A stretch of DNA of 64,000 bases. It comes from JAUMBM01 sp964645715. Lineage in GTDB: Bacteria; Bacteroidota; Bacteroidia; Chitinophagales; Saprospiraceae. How positions within the stretch are numbered: the stretch's first letter is position 1; each line of letters begins with the position of its first letter. The DNA is taken from assembly GCA_964645715.1 (NCBI GenBank), contig CAZYAO010000003.1, forward strand, positions 1 to 64,000, written 5' to 3'. This document shows positions 17,461 to 26,592 of the stretch, in pieces. The notes beneath the pieces are model-generated. The model worked only from the letters and a program-made list of their open reading frames with translations. It did no database searches and was not told the origin of the DNA. Both the position numbers and the translations under genes were made by a program.

Positions 17461-17889
17461 ATGCTAAATACTGCTCGCAGACATTCCGAATCCTTAGATT
17501 ACCAACTCTCGTGCATTGAGCGCGACGGGAACGACGATCTTTTGCTGATCAGGGAGTACGGCGCTGCAGAATATTCTACCCAGGAGCTGATGGTTCTGCT
17601 GCGCAACATCAAGTGGCAGCTCAATAAGGCTTCACAGCTGCAACGTCGGCTGTTGTTGCTGATCGCCAGCATTTCTTTGTGGATCGGAGCAGGTTTTCTG
17701 TCAATGGTTACGGGCTTTACTACGCTGGGCTACGTCTTCTTCGGGCTCGTGCCGCTGGCAATTACCGCCAGTCTGCTGGGGCAGCTCTATGTGCGCCGCA
17801 AGTACAATGTGACGACACATGCGCAGGAGCTGACGCGCATTATCCAGCAGGAGCTGGATCGCCGCCGCAAGGATGCATCCATTTTCTGA
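17461..17889 (+). CDS. Small two-helix membrane protein of unknown function
   Basis: I do not recognise a family. The 142 residues comprise an N-terminal cytoplasmic region rich in charged residues (1-55), two adjacent membrane helices (about 60-80, LLLLIASISLWIGAGFLSM, and 87-108), and a basic C-terminal helix (VRRKYNVTTHAQELTRII...RRRKD). The helical hairpin with two flanking soluble arms suggests an oligomeric membrane scaffold. It is followed 114 bases later by the CotH-like gene on the same strand, so the two may be co-expressed. Confidence 0.75.
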   Translation: MLNTARRHSESLDYQLSCIERDGNDDLLLIREYGAAEYSTQELMVLLRNIKWQLNKASQLQRRLLLLIASISLWIGAGFLSMVTGFTTLGYVFFGLVPLAITASLLGQLYVRRKYNVTTHAQELTRIIQQELDRRRKDASIF

Positions 17890-18003
17890 TGGCCTGTTTT
17901 TGCGATATTGCTGCTGCGGTGCGCTCCGGGCATCGCAGGCTGCCTCCGCTGAGGCAGCAGCAGGCCCGCTTGCGGCCTGCATTTCTTTTACACCCACGCA
18001 ACC

Positions 18004-21000
18004 ATGTTCCTTAGCCAAACTACCAACAACCAGCGTCCGGCTCTCGGGCGCTACGCGCTCCCGCTGGCACTTTCAGCGCTCATCCTCCTGCTGGCAGCAG
18101 GGGCGTGGGGGTATTGGAAAAAAAGCTCCGCCTTGCCGGGCAACCGGATCGTCTGTGATGCGGAGAAAGTGCGGAGCGGCATGTTTGTGTACGGAAAATA
18201 TCGCTTTGAAGGGGGTGAGTATCGCACAGATGAACGCGCGCGATCGGGTCGCTTCGCCGTCTGCCTGCCCAAAACGGGGCAGACGGTCTATGCGCTGACG
18301 TACACACTTACAGGACACCTGCCGGGAGAGGCTTGGCGAGTCAGTATCTGGCGGTTTAAAGAAGCTATACGAGCTGGCAAACTGGTTGTTCAGGGGAGTT
18401 CGCCGGAGGGTCTTTACCTGGAGGCGGGTACTGCCGCTTTTCAGTCTGCAGGCGCCTGGGAAAAGTTGGAAATCTTTTTCATCGTCCCCTTCCACAAGCC
18501 TGCGAAGGAGATTAAGATTTATGTATACAGCGATGGCGCTACGCCGGTCTGTTTTGACGACTTGCTCATCGAGCGTGTAGGCCGGCACGGGGCAGACGTA
18601 CTTGTACCGGAAAAACTTGCGCTGAACATTGGAGAGCAGGCGATGTCGACGCTTTCCTCCGTACGCGACGAGGCGCTGTCACAGGGGATTTTGTTGGCAA
18701 AAGATGACTCGTGGGTGAATGCGCGTCTGGGCTACGACAGTGTGGAGACATCGGTCAAGATACGTCTCAAAGGCGACTGGCTGGATCATCTGCACGGTGA
18801 TAAGTGGTCTTTTCGGGTGAAAATGCGGCCGCCAGCGGCCTGGAAGCAGCTGCAGCTGTTTAGTCTGCATACGCCTGCTGCCCGCCACTACCTGCATGAG
18901 TGGCTGCTCCATCGGCTGTGGGAGCGGGAAGATGTGCTCACGACGCGCTATGATTTTGTGGAGCTGGTGCAAAACGGACAGTCAAAGGGAATCTATGCCT
19001 GGGAGGAGCATTTTGAGAAGCAGCTGGTCGAAAGCAGGCAGCGACGGGAAGGGCCCCTGCTCAAATTGGCAGAGGATGGCTTCTGGCATGCTATGGGCAG
19101 GCAGTTTTCACACCATGGCTACGTCCGCCACGGCGCCACACATGCACCTTTGGATGGTGAAGCGGCTTTTGCGGCAGCTTTTTCTGAAGAAGACTGGCTG
19201 GCGAATCCGGCTATGACACCGCTGTACGAACTGGCGGTCAAGTCGCTGGAGCAATGGCGGCGGGGGATGCAGCCCGCCAGCGAAGTATTTGACATCAAGC
19301 GTATGGCGCGTTACTATGCCATCTGCGATGTCATGGGCGCTTACCACGGTATCGTTTGGCACAACCAGCGGTTTTATTTCAATCCCGTCACGACCCGTCT
19401 GGAGCCGGTTGGTTTTGACGGTTTTGGCGGAGGCGATGTAAAACCGTTTAGTTTTCTGGGCGAGGGGGCACTGCAGCCATCACACCTGCCCAATGAGTCT
19501 ATGGCAGGGGCACTGTTTCAGGATACGGCCTTTGTGAGGGCTTATCTGGCAGAATTGCACCGACTGTCTTCCCCGGCTTACTGGCAGACTTTCGTAGAGG
19601 AGGTGCAGGCCGACTGGAGTATCCGTATGCAATGGATGCAACTTGAATTTCCGGACTACCAGGCATCTCTGCCTGATTTTGCCCGCCATGCGGCTTATAT
19701 ACACAGCCTGCTGCTGCCTTTTTCCCAAAACGGCCTGCGCGCCTACCGGCTGGCCGACGGGCGGGTGCAGGTGCAAAATATGCATACCCTACCCGTGGAA
19801 GTGGTGGGCTATGGCGGCAGCGGGCAACAGCCATCGTTCAAATTACAGCAGCCGCGCTGGCTGGTGGCAAGGAGCCCTCGTCGCCTGCTGGATCGCCTCC
19901 GGCGGGATAGTCTGGTGCGGCAGTATGCCGATATTCGCTACCTGCACGAAGAGGCTCAGCTGCTGCAGCAGGCTACGCCTTTTTTCGACACTTTATCCAT
20001 GCCGGCTTCGGCGAAATACGTTTTTTACAGGCTGCCGGGGGTAGACAGTCTTTTGGCAGCAACGCCGCTGCAACCACTCAGACAGGATGTGGCTGTGCCG
20101 GGTATACGGCAGCAGCTGCAGCGGCAGGCGCTGCCCGCGGCCGACCTGCCATGGTTGACGGAAAGGGATGGCTATTGGTACATCCGGCGGGGCCGGCATG
20201 TGCTCAACAGGAAGCTGCTCATACCGCCAGGTAAGGGCTTACTCATAGAAGCAGGTGCCGAGCTGGATCTGCGCCAGCAGGCCTGCATCATTAGCTATGC
20301 ACCTGTACAGGCTTTTGGAAATGAAGAGCGCCCTATACGGTTATTTTCTTCGGATGGCAGCGGGCAGGGACTACACCTGATTGAGGCCGGCGGACTGTCG
20401 GTCTTCAGCTACGTGCTTTTCAGCGGGCTGAGCAATTTGCAGACAGCCGGCTGGACACTGACGGGTGCAGTGACCTGCTATGAATCGGATGTACGTATTG
20501 CCAATTGTGTGTTCAGAGAGAACAGGAGTGAGGACGGGCTGAATATCATCCGGAGCAATTTTTACGTGGAAAACAGCCTCTTTGCGCTGACTTCTTCGGA
20601 TGCTTTCGATGCGGATTTTTGCAAAGGGGAGGTAGTCAGTTGCACTTTCCGCCAAACGGTCAATGACGGGCTGGATGTGTCGGGCAGTGTAGTGAATGTG
20701 CGCAACTGCAGGTTTGAAAATTGTGGTGACAAGGGAATGAGTGTTGGGGAGGACAGCGATGCTACCATGCAGCAGGCTACTTTTTCGGCTTGCAACATAG
20801 CGGTAGCCGCCAAGGATTTGTCCACCTTCACGGGGCGCAATCTCCGGTTGCACGATTGTCGGCAAGGGTTTGTGGCTTACCAGAAAAAACCTGAATTTGG
20901 TCCTGCCAGGCTGGTCATTGAATCATTTGAGGCCAGTGGTGTGAAAAAATTGCACGCCATAGGGCCAGGCAGCAGCCTGCAGCTCGTTGATCGGCTTATT

Positions 21001-21021
21001 GACGGCGATATGTTGCGTTAG
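18004..21021 (+). CDS. CotH-like kinase domain fused to a right-handed beta-helix
   Basis: A 1005-residue surface or periplasmic protein. A membrane helix lies at residues 19-36 (LALSALILLLAAGAWGY), then a carbohydrate-binding-like region (60-190). A CotH kinase-like domain spans about 220-560: RIRLKGDWLDH, KWSFRVKM, RYDFVELVQNGQSKGIYAWEEHFEKQ and the FYFNPVTTRLEPVGFDGFG core. CotH in Bacillus is a spore-coat protein kinase; bacterial relatives are often secreted. Residues 770-985 form a parallel beta-helix with repeated RNCRFENCGDKGMSV-like coils, typical of polysaccharide lyases or adhesins. The GC-rich gene has no adjacent polysaccharide cluster. Kinase activity is inferred only. Confidence 0.8.
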   Translation: MFLSQTTNNQRPALGRYALPLALSALILLLAAGAWGYWKKSSALPGNRIVCDAEKVRSGMFVYGKYRFEGGEYRTDERARSGRFAVCLPKTGQTVYALTYTLTGHLPGEAWRVSIWRFKEAIRAGKLVVQGSSPEGLYLEAGTAAFQSAGAWEKLEIFFIVPFHKPAKEIKIYVYSDGATPVCFDDLLIERVGRHGADVLVPEKLALNIGEQAMSTLSSVRDEALSQGILLAKDDSWVNARLGYDSVETSVKIRLKGDWLDHLHGDKWSFRVKMRPPAAWKQLQLFSLHTPAARHYLHEWLLHRLWEREDVLTTRYDFVELVQNGQSKGIYAWEEHFEKQLVESRQRREGPLLKLAEDGFWHAMGRQFSHHGYVRHGATHAPLDGEAAFAAAFSEEDWLANPAMTPLYELAVKSLEQWRRGMQPASEVFDIKRMARYYAICDVMGAYHGIVWHNQRFYFNPVTTRLEPVGFDGFGGGDVKPFSFLGEGALQPSHLPNESMAGALFQDTAFVRAYLAELHRLSSPAYWQTFVEEVQADWSIRMQWMQLEFPDYQASLPDFARHAAYIHSLLLPFSQNGLRAYRLADGRVQVQNMHTLPVEVVGYGGSGQQPSFKLQQPRWLVARSPRRLLDRLRRDSLVRQYADIRYLHEEAQLLQQATPFFDTLSMPASAKYVFYRLPGVDSLLAATPLQPLRQDVAVPGIRQQLQRQALPAADLPWLTERDGYWYIRRGRHVLNRKLLIPPGKGLLIEAGAELDLRQQACIISYAPVQAFGNEERPIRLFSSDGSGQGLHLIEAGGLSVFSYVLFSGLSNLQTAGWTLTGAVTCYESDVRIANCVFRENRSEDGLNIIRSNFYVENSLFALTSSDAFDADFCKGEVVSCTFRQTVNDGLDVSGSVVNVRNCRFENCGDKGMSVGEDSDATMQQATFSACNIAVAAKDLSTFTGRNLRLHDCRQGFVAYQKKPEFGPARLVIESFEASGVKKLHAIGPGSSLQLVDRLIDGDMLR

Positions 21022-21065
21022 CCTGTAGCAGCAGTAGCTCAACTGGCATATAAATTGACCTGTTC

Positions 21066-21073
21066 TAAATTTG
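21066..21073 (+). promoter_or_regulatory. Upstream -7 box (TAAATTTG) before yebC
   Basis: First of two identical TAAATTTG boxes 40 bases apart (the other is at 21106-21113). Either could start the yebC-galK transcript. Confidence 0.4.
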
Positions 21074-21105
21074 TACAGAGCAGACAATAAGCAGAAAGAA
21101 ATCAC

Positions 21106-21113
21106 TAAATTTG
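21106..21113 (+). promoter_or_regulatory. Downstream -7 box (TAAATTTG) before yebC
   Basis: An exact consensus match 30 bases before the yebC ATG at 21144. Because it overlaps the in-frame TTG at 21111, that TTG is unlikely to be a start codon. Confidence 0.5.
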
Positions 21114-21143
21114 CGGCGCTTTTTTGCTGACAAAAAATCGATT

Positions 21144-21860
21144 ATGGGACGCGCATTCGAATATCGCAAAGAGCGCAAGTTTAAGCGCTGGGCCAATATG
21201 GCCAAAGTATTTACGAAGATAGGTCGTGAAATTGCTATTGCTGTGCGCGATGGCGGGGCCGACCCGGAGTATAACTCCCGCCTGCGACTGGCTGTCCAGA
21301 ATGCTAAGCTGGCCAACATGCCCAAGGTCAATGTCGAAAATGCCATCAAACGCGCCGCTTCCAAAGAGGCAGAAAATTATGACGAGGTCGTATACGAAGG
21401 CTATGCACCGCATGGTGTGGCGGTGGTCGTAGAAACAGCTACCAACAATACCAATCGCACCGTAGCCAACATCCGCCATATCTTTTCGAAGAATGGAGGG
21501 TCTATGGGTGTCTCCGGCTCGGTCGATTATATGTTTACCCGCAAGGGGCAGTTCAAGATTAAGGCTGAGGGAGTTAATACGGAAGACCTGGAACTTGAGC
21601 TGATTGATCACGGTCTCGATGATATGCAGCGGGAAGATGAGCATATCGTACTATACTGCTCCTTTGAAGATTACGGAAGTATGCAAAAAGCGCTGGAGGA
21701 TCGCAAGATAGAGGTGCAAAGCGCTGAACTACTTCGCTTTCCTTCGCATACCAAAGAACTGTCTGACGAACAGGCGGAGGAGGTGATTAAACTAATCGAA
21801 AAGCTGGAGGAAGATGAAGATGTCATCAACGTCTTCCACAACATGGATATGACCGAATAA
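21144..21860 (+). CDS. yebC: YebC/PmpR family DNA-binding transcriptional regulator or translation factor
   Basis: A 238-residue protein of the YebC family, members of which act as transcription regulators or help ribosomes pass polyproline stretches. The start MGRAFEYRKERKFKRWANMAKVF and the signature NMPKVNVENAIKRA (about residues 55-70) are diagnostic; the YEGYAPHGVAVVVE strand and the FSKNGGSMG segment follow. The length is standard. The start is ATG 21144. galK begins 11 bases after the stop, so the two form an operon. Confidence 0.95.
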   Translation: MGRAFEYRKERKFKRWANMAKVFTKIGREIAIAVRDGGADPEYNSRLRLAVQNAKLANMPKVNVENAIKRAASKEAENYDEVVYEGYAPHGVAVVVETATNNTNRTVANIRHIFSKNGGSMGVSGSVDYMFTRKGQFKIKAEGVNTEDLELELIDHGLDDMQREDEHIVLYCSFEDYGSMQKALEDRKIEVQSAELLRFPSHTKELSDEQAEEVIKLIEKLEEDEDVINVFHNMDMTE

Positions 21861-21871
21861 GCTTACTGTAT

Positions 21872-23038
21872 ATGATAACTTCTGCCGACCAACTGGCTGC
21901 AATTTTTCGCGGGCTGACTGCTGCCGATCCCGATTATCTGGTGCAGGCCAGTGGTCGTGCTAATATTATTGGAGAGCATACGGACTACAATGATGGTTTC
22001 GTAATGCCGGGGGCTATCGACCGCTACCTGTTTTTGGCAGCCAGACCCAACGGGAGCGGGCTGTTGCGTTTGTGGGCATTGGACATTGACGAACAGGCAC
22101 AGATTGATCTGCAGCAGCCGTTGCAGCGACAGGAAAAGCTGTGGCTCAACTACGTGCTGGGTATCGCAGATCAATTCGCTTCGAAGGGCTATACTTTACC
22201 GGGTCTTGACATTGTTTTCGGGGGTAATCTGCCCATAGGTGCAGGTGTCAGCTCCTCGGCAGCGCTGGAAACAGGCATGGCTACCATCTGGAATGCTGTA
22301 TTAGGGGCAGCATTGGATAAGCCTTCGCTGGCGCTGCTCGCGCAGCGTTCCTCACACCAGTTTGTGGGTATTCCCTGTGGTATCATGGATCAGTACGCCA
22401 GTTTGATGGGCGTCAAAGACCAGCTGATTCTGCTTGACTGCAGAAGCCTTGAGGCGCAGATGATTCCTGCCGATACGGGCGACTATGGCTGGGTACTGCT
22501 CAATACCTGTGTACATCATTCATTGGCGGAGTCTGCCTATCCGGTACGGGTCAGGGAGTGCCGCGACGGGCTGGCGGCTGTCCGGCAGCTTTTTCCGGAG
22601 GTGTTGTCGCTCAGGGACACGAGTCTTGTGCAACTGGAGGCTGCCCGCGATAACATGAGTACCTCCGTCTATAATCGCAGTCGCTATGTGGTCGAAGAAG
22701 TGGCCAGAACCTTGCGTGCCGCTGACTGTCTTCGGCAGGGGGAGCTGCGGGAATTGGGCGATTTGATGTTCCGTACGCATGAGGGACTTCGGCATGCTTA
22801 TGAAGTAAGCTGTGAAGAACTCGATTTTCTGGTCGAATTTGCGGCAGCATACCCGGGGGTGTTGGGTAGCCGTCTGATGGGCGGAGGATTCGGGGGCTGT
22901 ACGATCAGCCTGGTACACAAAGAGCGAATCAATGATTTTGCGGCCAGCGCAATGGATGCTTATCTGCATAAGATGAATAAAAAGGGCGAGATCCTCTTTT
23001 TCTCGCTGGTCGAAGGCACAAGACTGCTGAACGGATAA
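21872..23038 (+). CDS. galK: Galactokinase
   Basis: A 388-residue GHMP-family kinase that makes galactose-1-phosphate, the entry step of the Leloir pathway. GRANIIGEHTDYNDGFVMP (about residues 28-46) is the galactokinase signature, PIGAGVSSSAALE the ATP-binding GHMP motif 2, GIMDQYAS carries the catalytic Asp, and GGGFGGCTISLV is motif 3. It follows yebC by 11 bases. No galT, galM or galE is visible nearby, so the pathway must be completed elsewhere in the genome. Confidence 0.95.
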   Translation: MITSADQLAAIFRGLTAADPDYLVQASGRANIIGEHTDYNDGFVMPGAIDRYLFLAARPNGSGLLRLWALDIDEQAQIDLQQPLQRQEKLWLNYVLGIADQFASKGYTLPGLDIVFGGNLPIGAGVSSSAALETGMATIWNAVLGAALDKPSLALLAQRSSHQFVGIPCGIMDQYASLMGVKDQLILLDCRSLEAQMIPADTGDYGWVLLNTCVHHSLAESAYPVRVRECRDGLAAVRQLFPEVLSLRDTSLVQLEAARDNMSTSVYNRSRYVVEEVARTLRAADCLRQGELRELGDLMFRTHEGLRHAYEVSCEELDFLVEFAAAYPGVLGSRLMGGGFGGCTISLVHKERINDFAASAMDAYLHKMNKKGEILFFSLVEGTRLLNG

Positions 23039-23172
23039 GGCTGGTCAGGGACTGACAGGTATCACTGTTGTTTGATGACTGTAGTGGGGTTGCGGGCAAC
23101 GTCTGCTTATCTTTTCAGACTACTTCTTTGGCTGCTCATAAAAGTTGATTGTAATAAAACTACAGCTTAGCT

Positions 23173-24648
23173 ATGTTGCCACAATTGACTGACGGATCTC
23201 TGCTGCGCCAGCAGGCGTTCATAGGCGGACAGTGGTGCGAAGCCGCTGCCGCCAGCAATTATTCTGTCTACAATCCTGCCAATGGCAGTCTGCTGGCAAC
23301 CGTGCCTGATATGGGGCCTGAAGACGCTGCAGCAGCGATTGCTGCCGCTGCGGCAGCTTTTTTTCCATGGAAAAAACTTGCCGCGGGCGAGCGGGCGCGC
23401 CTGCTCAAGCGCTGGCTGGTACTGGTCGGGGAGCACCAAGAGGATTTGGCCCGCATACTGACAGCAGAGCAGGGTAAACCACTGGCGGAAGCCCGCGCTG
23501 AAATTGCCTATGGTGCTAGTTATATCGAATGGTTTGCTGAAGAGGCGCGACGGGTATATGGGGATATTATTCCCGGCCATGAAGCCAATAAGCGCCTATT
23601 GGTCAGCCGCCAGCCGATAGGTGTCGCGGCTGTCATCACCCCCTGGAATTTTCCCAACGCTATGCTGGCCCGCAAAATGGCGCCCGCACTGGCTGCCGGC
23701 TGTACACTTGTCATTAAACCCGCTGAAGATACGCCGCTTTCAGCCTTAGCACTTTGTGTGTTGGCCGAAAGGGCCGGTTTCCCGCCCGGTGTCATTAATG
23801 TGCTCACGACAGCCAATCCCCGCGCTATAGGAGAGGTACTCACCGCTGATCCGCGCGTGCGCAAAATTTCTTTTACCGGTTCCACGCCCACGGGCAAGTG
23901 GCTGATGCAGCAGGCCGCGCCGACACTTAAGCGCCTATCGCTGGAGTTGGGCGGTAATGCGCCTTTTATCGTATTTGATGATGCTGACATCGATGCCGCA
24001 GTGAGCGGAGCGCTGCTCTCCAAGTATCGCAATGCGGGGCAGACCTGCGTGTGTGCCAATAGAATTTATGTACAGGAGGCTGTGGCAGAAGATTTTGTAA
24101 AAAAATTCAAGGAGGCAGTGGCTAGGCTCAAAGTGGGGGAGGGGCTGGAAGAAGGCGTCATGGTGGGACCGCTCATCAACCAGGCTGCACTGTCAAAAGT
24201 CCGCCAGCTGCTGGCCGATGCTGTCAGCAAAGGGGCGAGGATTGAGCTGGGTGGCAGCCCACACAGCAGCGGGGGGACTTTTTTTGAGCCAACCGTTATC
24301 ACGGGTATGCGGGCAGACATGGCGATGGCTTCTGAAGAAATTTTTGGTCCCGTAGCGCCCATTTTTACCTTCAAAACAGAGCAGGAGGTGGTCGCTTTGG
24401 CGAATGCCACGGACTACGGGCTGGCGGCTTATTTTTATGGTCGGGACGTCAACAGGATTTTTCGGGTAGCCGAAGCACTGGCCTATGGGATGGTGGGGGT
24501 CAATACAGGACTCATTTCCACAGCGGTAGCACCCTTCGGCGGCATCAAAGAGAGCGGCTTTGGAAGGGAAGGCTCCCGCTATGGAATAGATGAGTACCTC
24601 GAAATGAAGTATATATGCCTCCAGTTGGAGGATGATGCTACAGGTTGA
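23173..24648 (+). CDS. gabD: NAD(P)-dependent succinate-semialdehyde dehydrogenase
   Basis: A 491-residue aldehyde dehydrogenase. ITPWNFPNAMLARK is the cofactor-binding segment, FTGSTPTGKWL contacts NAD(P), LELGGNAPFIVF holds the catalytic Glu (about 260), and GQTCVCANR the catalytic Cys (about 294). GQTCVCANR is characteristic of the succinate-semialdehyde/glutarate-semialdehyde branch. It would turn succinate semialdehyde into succinate, ending GABA or 4-hydroxybutyrate breakdown. Its 3' end overlaps the converging histidine phosphatase by 11 bases. A 4-hydroxybutyrate-type CoA-transferase is just beyond, which supports this assignment. Confidence 0.9.
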   Translation: MLPQLTDGSLLRQQAFIGGQWCEAAAASNYSVYNPANGSLLATVPDMGPEDAAAAIAAAAAAFFPWKKLAAGERARLLKRWLVLVGEHQEDLARILTAEQGKPLAEARAEIAYGASYIEWFAEEARRVYGDIIPGHEANKRLLVSRQPIGVAAVITPWNFPNAMLARKMAPALAAGCTLVIKPAEDTPLSALALCVLAERAGFPPGVINVLTTANPRAIGEVLTADPRVRKISFTGSTPTGKWLMQQAAPTLKRLSLELGGNAPFIVFDDADIDAAVSGALLSKYRNAGQTCVCANRIYVQEAVAEDFVKKFKEAVARLKVGEGLEEGVMVGPLINQAALSKVRQLLADAVSKGARIELGGSPHSSGGTFFEPTVITGMRADMAMASEEIFGPVAPIFTFKTEQEVVALANATDYGLAAYFYGRDVNRIFRVAEALAYGMVGVNTGLISTAVAPFGGIKESGFGREGSRYGIDEYLEMKYICLQLEDDATG

Positions 24649-25159
24649 ATTTCACCAGCCGGGCTCTTTTCGTGCCTGCGTCAATGACCATCCACAGATT
24701 GTCATAGTCATTGTCTCCAATCTGGGGCAGAGGAGGGCTGTTGGTCAGCAAGCCTGCCAGTTTGGGCGTAGTGTCTGCATGTCCCACAACCAGGTAGGAC
24801 CTGCCCTTTCTGCCGCGCAGTAATCGCCGTGTAAGCTGGTCGAGCTTGTCACCTTCGTATTTCTGAACGCGCAGTCGCTGGCTCTGCGACAGCGGCTCAA
24901 CGGTTTGCAGGGTGCGACGGGTATCCGTGCTGTAGATATCATCCAGCCGTATTTCCTCAAAGAAATGTGCCAGCTTCTGCGCTCGCGCCTGACCTTCCAG
25001 CGTGAGGTCTGGATTGTTGCCGTTGCCTTTCTCCGCGTGCCGGATGAGGTAGACAGTTACGGATTTGCCGGGACGGCTGCCGCCCTTGGGCGTGCTGCAG
25101 GAAGCCAGCCCCATGGCAGCTACGGCTGACAGCAGGAAGAAAACTACATATTGACGCAT
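24638..25159 (-). CDS. Histidine phosphatase superfamily lipoprotein (SixA-like)
   Basis: A 173-residue exported phosphatase. An N-terminal signal with lipobox (MGLASC, Cys 21) suggests membrane anchoring. The catalytic YLIRHAEKG motif (about residues 37-45), the Arg of STDTRRTLQT and the second His of VVGHADTTPKL match the phosphoglycerate mutase/SixA branch. The substrate is unknown. It lies 14 bases downstream of the CoA-transferase gene on the same strand (an operon) and overlaps gabD tail to tail. Confidence 0.88.
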   Translation of the reverse strand: MRQYVVFFLLSAVAAMGLASCSTPKGGSRPGKSVTVYLIRHAEKGNGNNPDLTLEGQARAQKLAHFFEEIRLDDIYSTDTRRTLQTVEPLSQSQRLRVQKYEGDKLDQLTRRLLRGRKGRSYLVVGHADTTPKLAGLLTNSPPLPQIGDNDYDNLWMVIDAGTKRARLVKFNL

Positions 25160-25173
25160 TACCTGATGGTATT

Positions 25174-26463
25174 TTATACAAAAATCTTGAACCGCTCAAA
25201 AGCAGCCTGACTCAGCGCCTCGCGATCGTCCGGGTGGGCGATGTGAATGAGCGCCTGGGCACGCTGCCGCAGATTGCGGCCGTAAAGATAAGCAACACCG
25301 TATTCTGTGACAACATAATGTACATGCGCTCTGGTCGTCACTACGCCCGCCCCCTGGTTGAGGAAAGGTACAATGCGGCTTCTGCCTTTGCGTGTACGGG
25401 AAGTAAGGGCAATGATGGGCTTACCTCCTTCACTGAGTGCTGCTCCCCGCATGAAGTCCATCTGTCCACCTACACCCGAATACTGATAGGTACCGATGGA
25501 GTCGGCACATACCTGCCCCGTGAGGTCCACTTCTATGGCGCTGTTGATAGCCACAACTTTGGGGTTGCGTCGTATGACCGAAGGCTCGTTGACGTAGTCG
25601 ATGTCCAAAAAGGCGAAGGCAGGGTTGTCATCTACATAATCGTATACCGCCCGTGTGCCTATGGAGAAACCGGCCACCGTCTTATTGGGGTGAATGACTT
25701 TGTATTTATTGTTAATGATATCTTTTTCAAACAGCGGCAGCAGGCCGTCAGAGAACATCTCTGTATGTATGCCAAGATCTTTGTGGTTGTGCAGACTACT
25801 GAGTACTGCATCAGGTATAGCCCCAATGCCCATTTGGAGGGTGCTGCGGTCTTCGACCAATTCGGCAATATATTGTGCGATGGAACGCTCCGTACTGGTC
25901 ACTTTTTCACCAAAATTGTTTTCGTGCAGTGGCTCGTCCGCGTACACCATAGCCGTAAAGCGCGTTGCGTGGATAAGGCTGTCGCCATGGGTACGTGGCA
26001 CCTGCGGGTTGACCTGCGCGATGACAAAATGAGCCGTATTGACGGCGCAACGGGCAATGTCTACAGATACCCCTAATGAACAGTAGCCGTGCTTATCCGG
26101 AGGAGAAACCTGTACAATGGCCACATTGATGGGCAGAATGTTGCGCTTGAAAAGCTCGGGAATTTCGCTCAGGAAAACAGGCACATAGTCTGCCCGCCCT
26201 TCGGCGACATCCTGACGAATGGGGGCTGATACAAACAGACTGTTTAACTTGAAACTGTTGCGGAATTCAGGCTTGTCGACGAAAATTTCTCCAAAAACAC
26301 TGATAAAAACAAGCTCTACATCCGACAGCTCCGGAGCGCGCTCCGCCAGGTGTCTGAGCATGTAGGTCGGTGTATGGGCACTTCCATGGACAAAGACACG
26401 GTCGCCCGACTTAATATAGCTCAGGGCTTCGGCCGGACTCACATAGTTGATAGTGGGGTACAT
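25174..26463 (-). CDS. Acetyl-CoA hydrolase/transferase family protein (4-hydroxybutyrate CoA-transferase type)
   Basis: A 429-residue family I CoA-transferase of the Cat1/Ach1/AbfT group, which moves CoA from acetyl-CoA to a carboxylate such as 4-hydroxybutyrate or succinate. The catalytic Glu is the E of NSAIEVDLTGQVCAD (about residue 320). The QMGIGAIPDAVL and GVGGQMDFMRGA glycine motifs bind CoA, and the C-terminal EYGVAYLYGRNLRQRA is typical. Facing gabD, it may belong to 4-hydroxybutyrate/succinate-semialdehyde metabolism. Start ATG 26463 opens with MYPTINYVSPAEAL. Confidence 0.9.
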   Translation of the reverse strand: MYPTINYVSPAEALSYIKSGDRVFVHGSAHTPTYMLRHLAERAPELSDVELVFISVFGEIFVDKPEFRNSFKLNSLFVSAPIRQDVAEGRADYVPVFLSEIPELFKRNILPINVAIVQVSPPDKHGYCSLGVSVDIARCAVNTAHFVIAQVNPQVPRTHGDSLIHATRFTAMVYADEPLHENNFGEKVTSTERSIAQYIAELVEDRSTLQMGIGAIPDAVLSSLHNHKDLGIHTEMFSDGLLPLFEKDIINNKYKVIHPNKTVAGFSIGTRAVYDYVDDNPAFAFLDIDYVNEPSVIRRNPKVVAINSAIEVDLTGQVCADSIGTYQYSGVGGQMDFMRGAALSEGGKPIIALTSRTRKGRSRIVPFLNQGAGVVTTRAHVHYVVTEYGVAYLYGRNLRQRAQALIHIAHPDDREALSQAAFERFKIFV

Positions 26464-26540
26464 GATGAATGAATTTTACTAGTGGACAGACTAAATCGTT
26501 CTCATTTGGTTAAAATCTGGCCGAAAGGTACATAAAAGCT

Positions 26541-26548
26541 TACATTTG
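26541..26548 (+). promoter_or_regulatory. -7 box (TACATTTG) for hemD
   Basis: An exact TAnnTTTG match 44 bases before the hemD ATG, in the 129-base divergent gap with the CoA-transferase gene. Confidence 0.5.
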
Positions 26549-26592
26549 TAATGCTGACAAGGATCAGCTGCCGGGTGATTATTGTTATGTAA

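Noticed and set aside
25234..26076. Open frame of 280 codons on the + strand opposite the CoA-transferase
   Set aside because: Antisense shadow of a gene with clear catalytic motifs.
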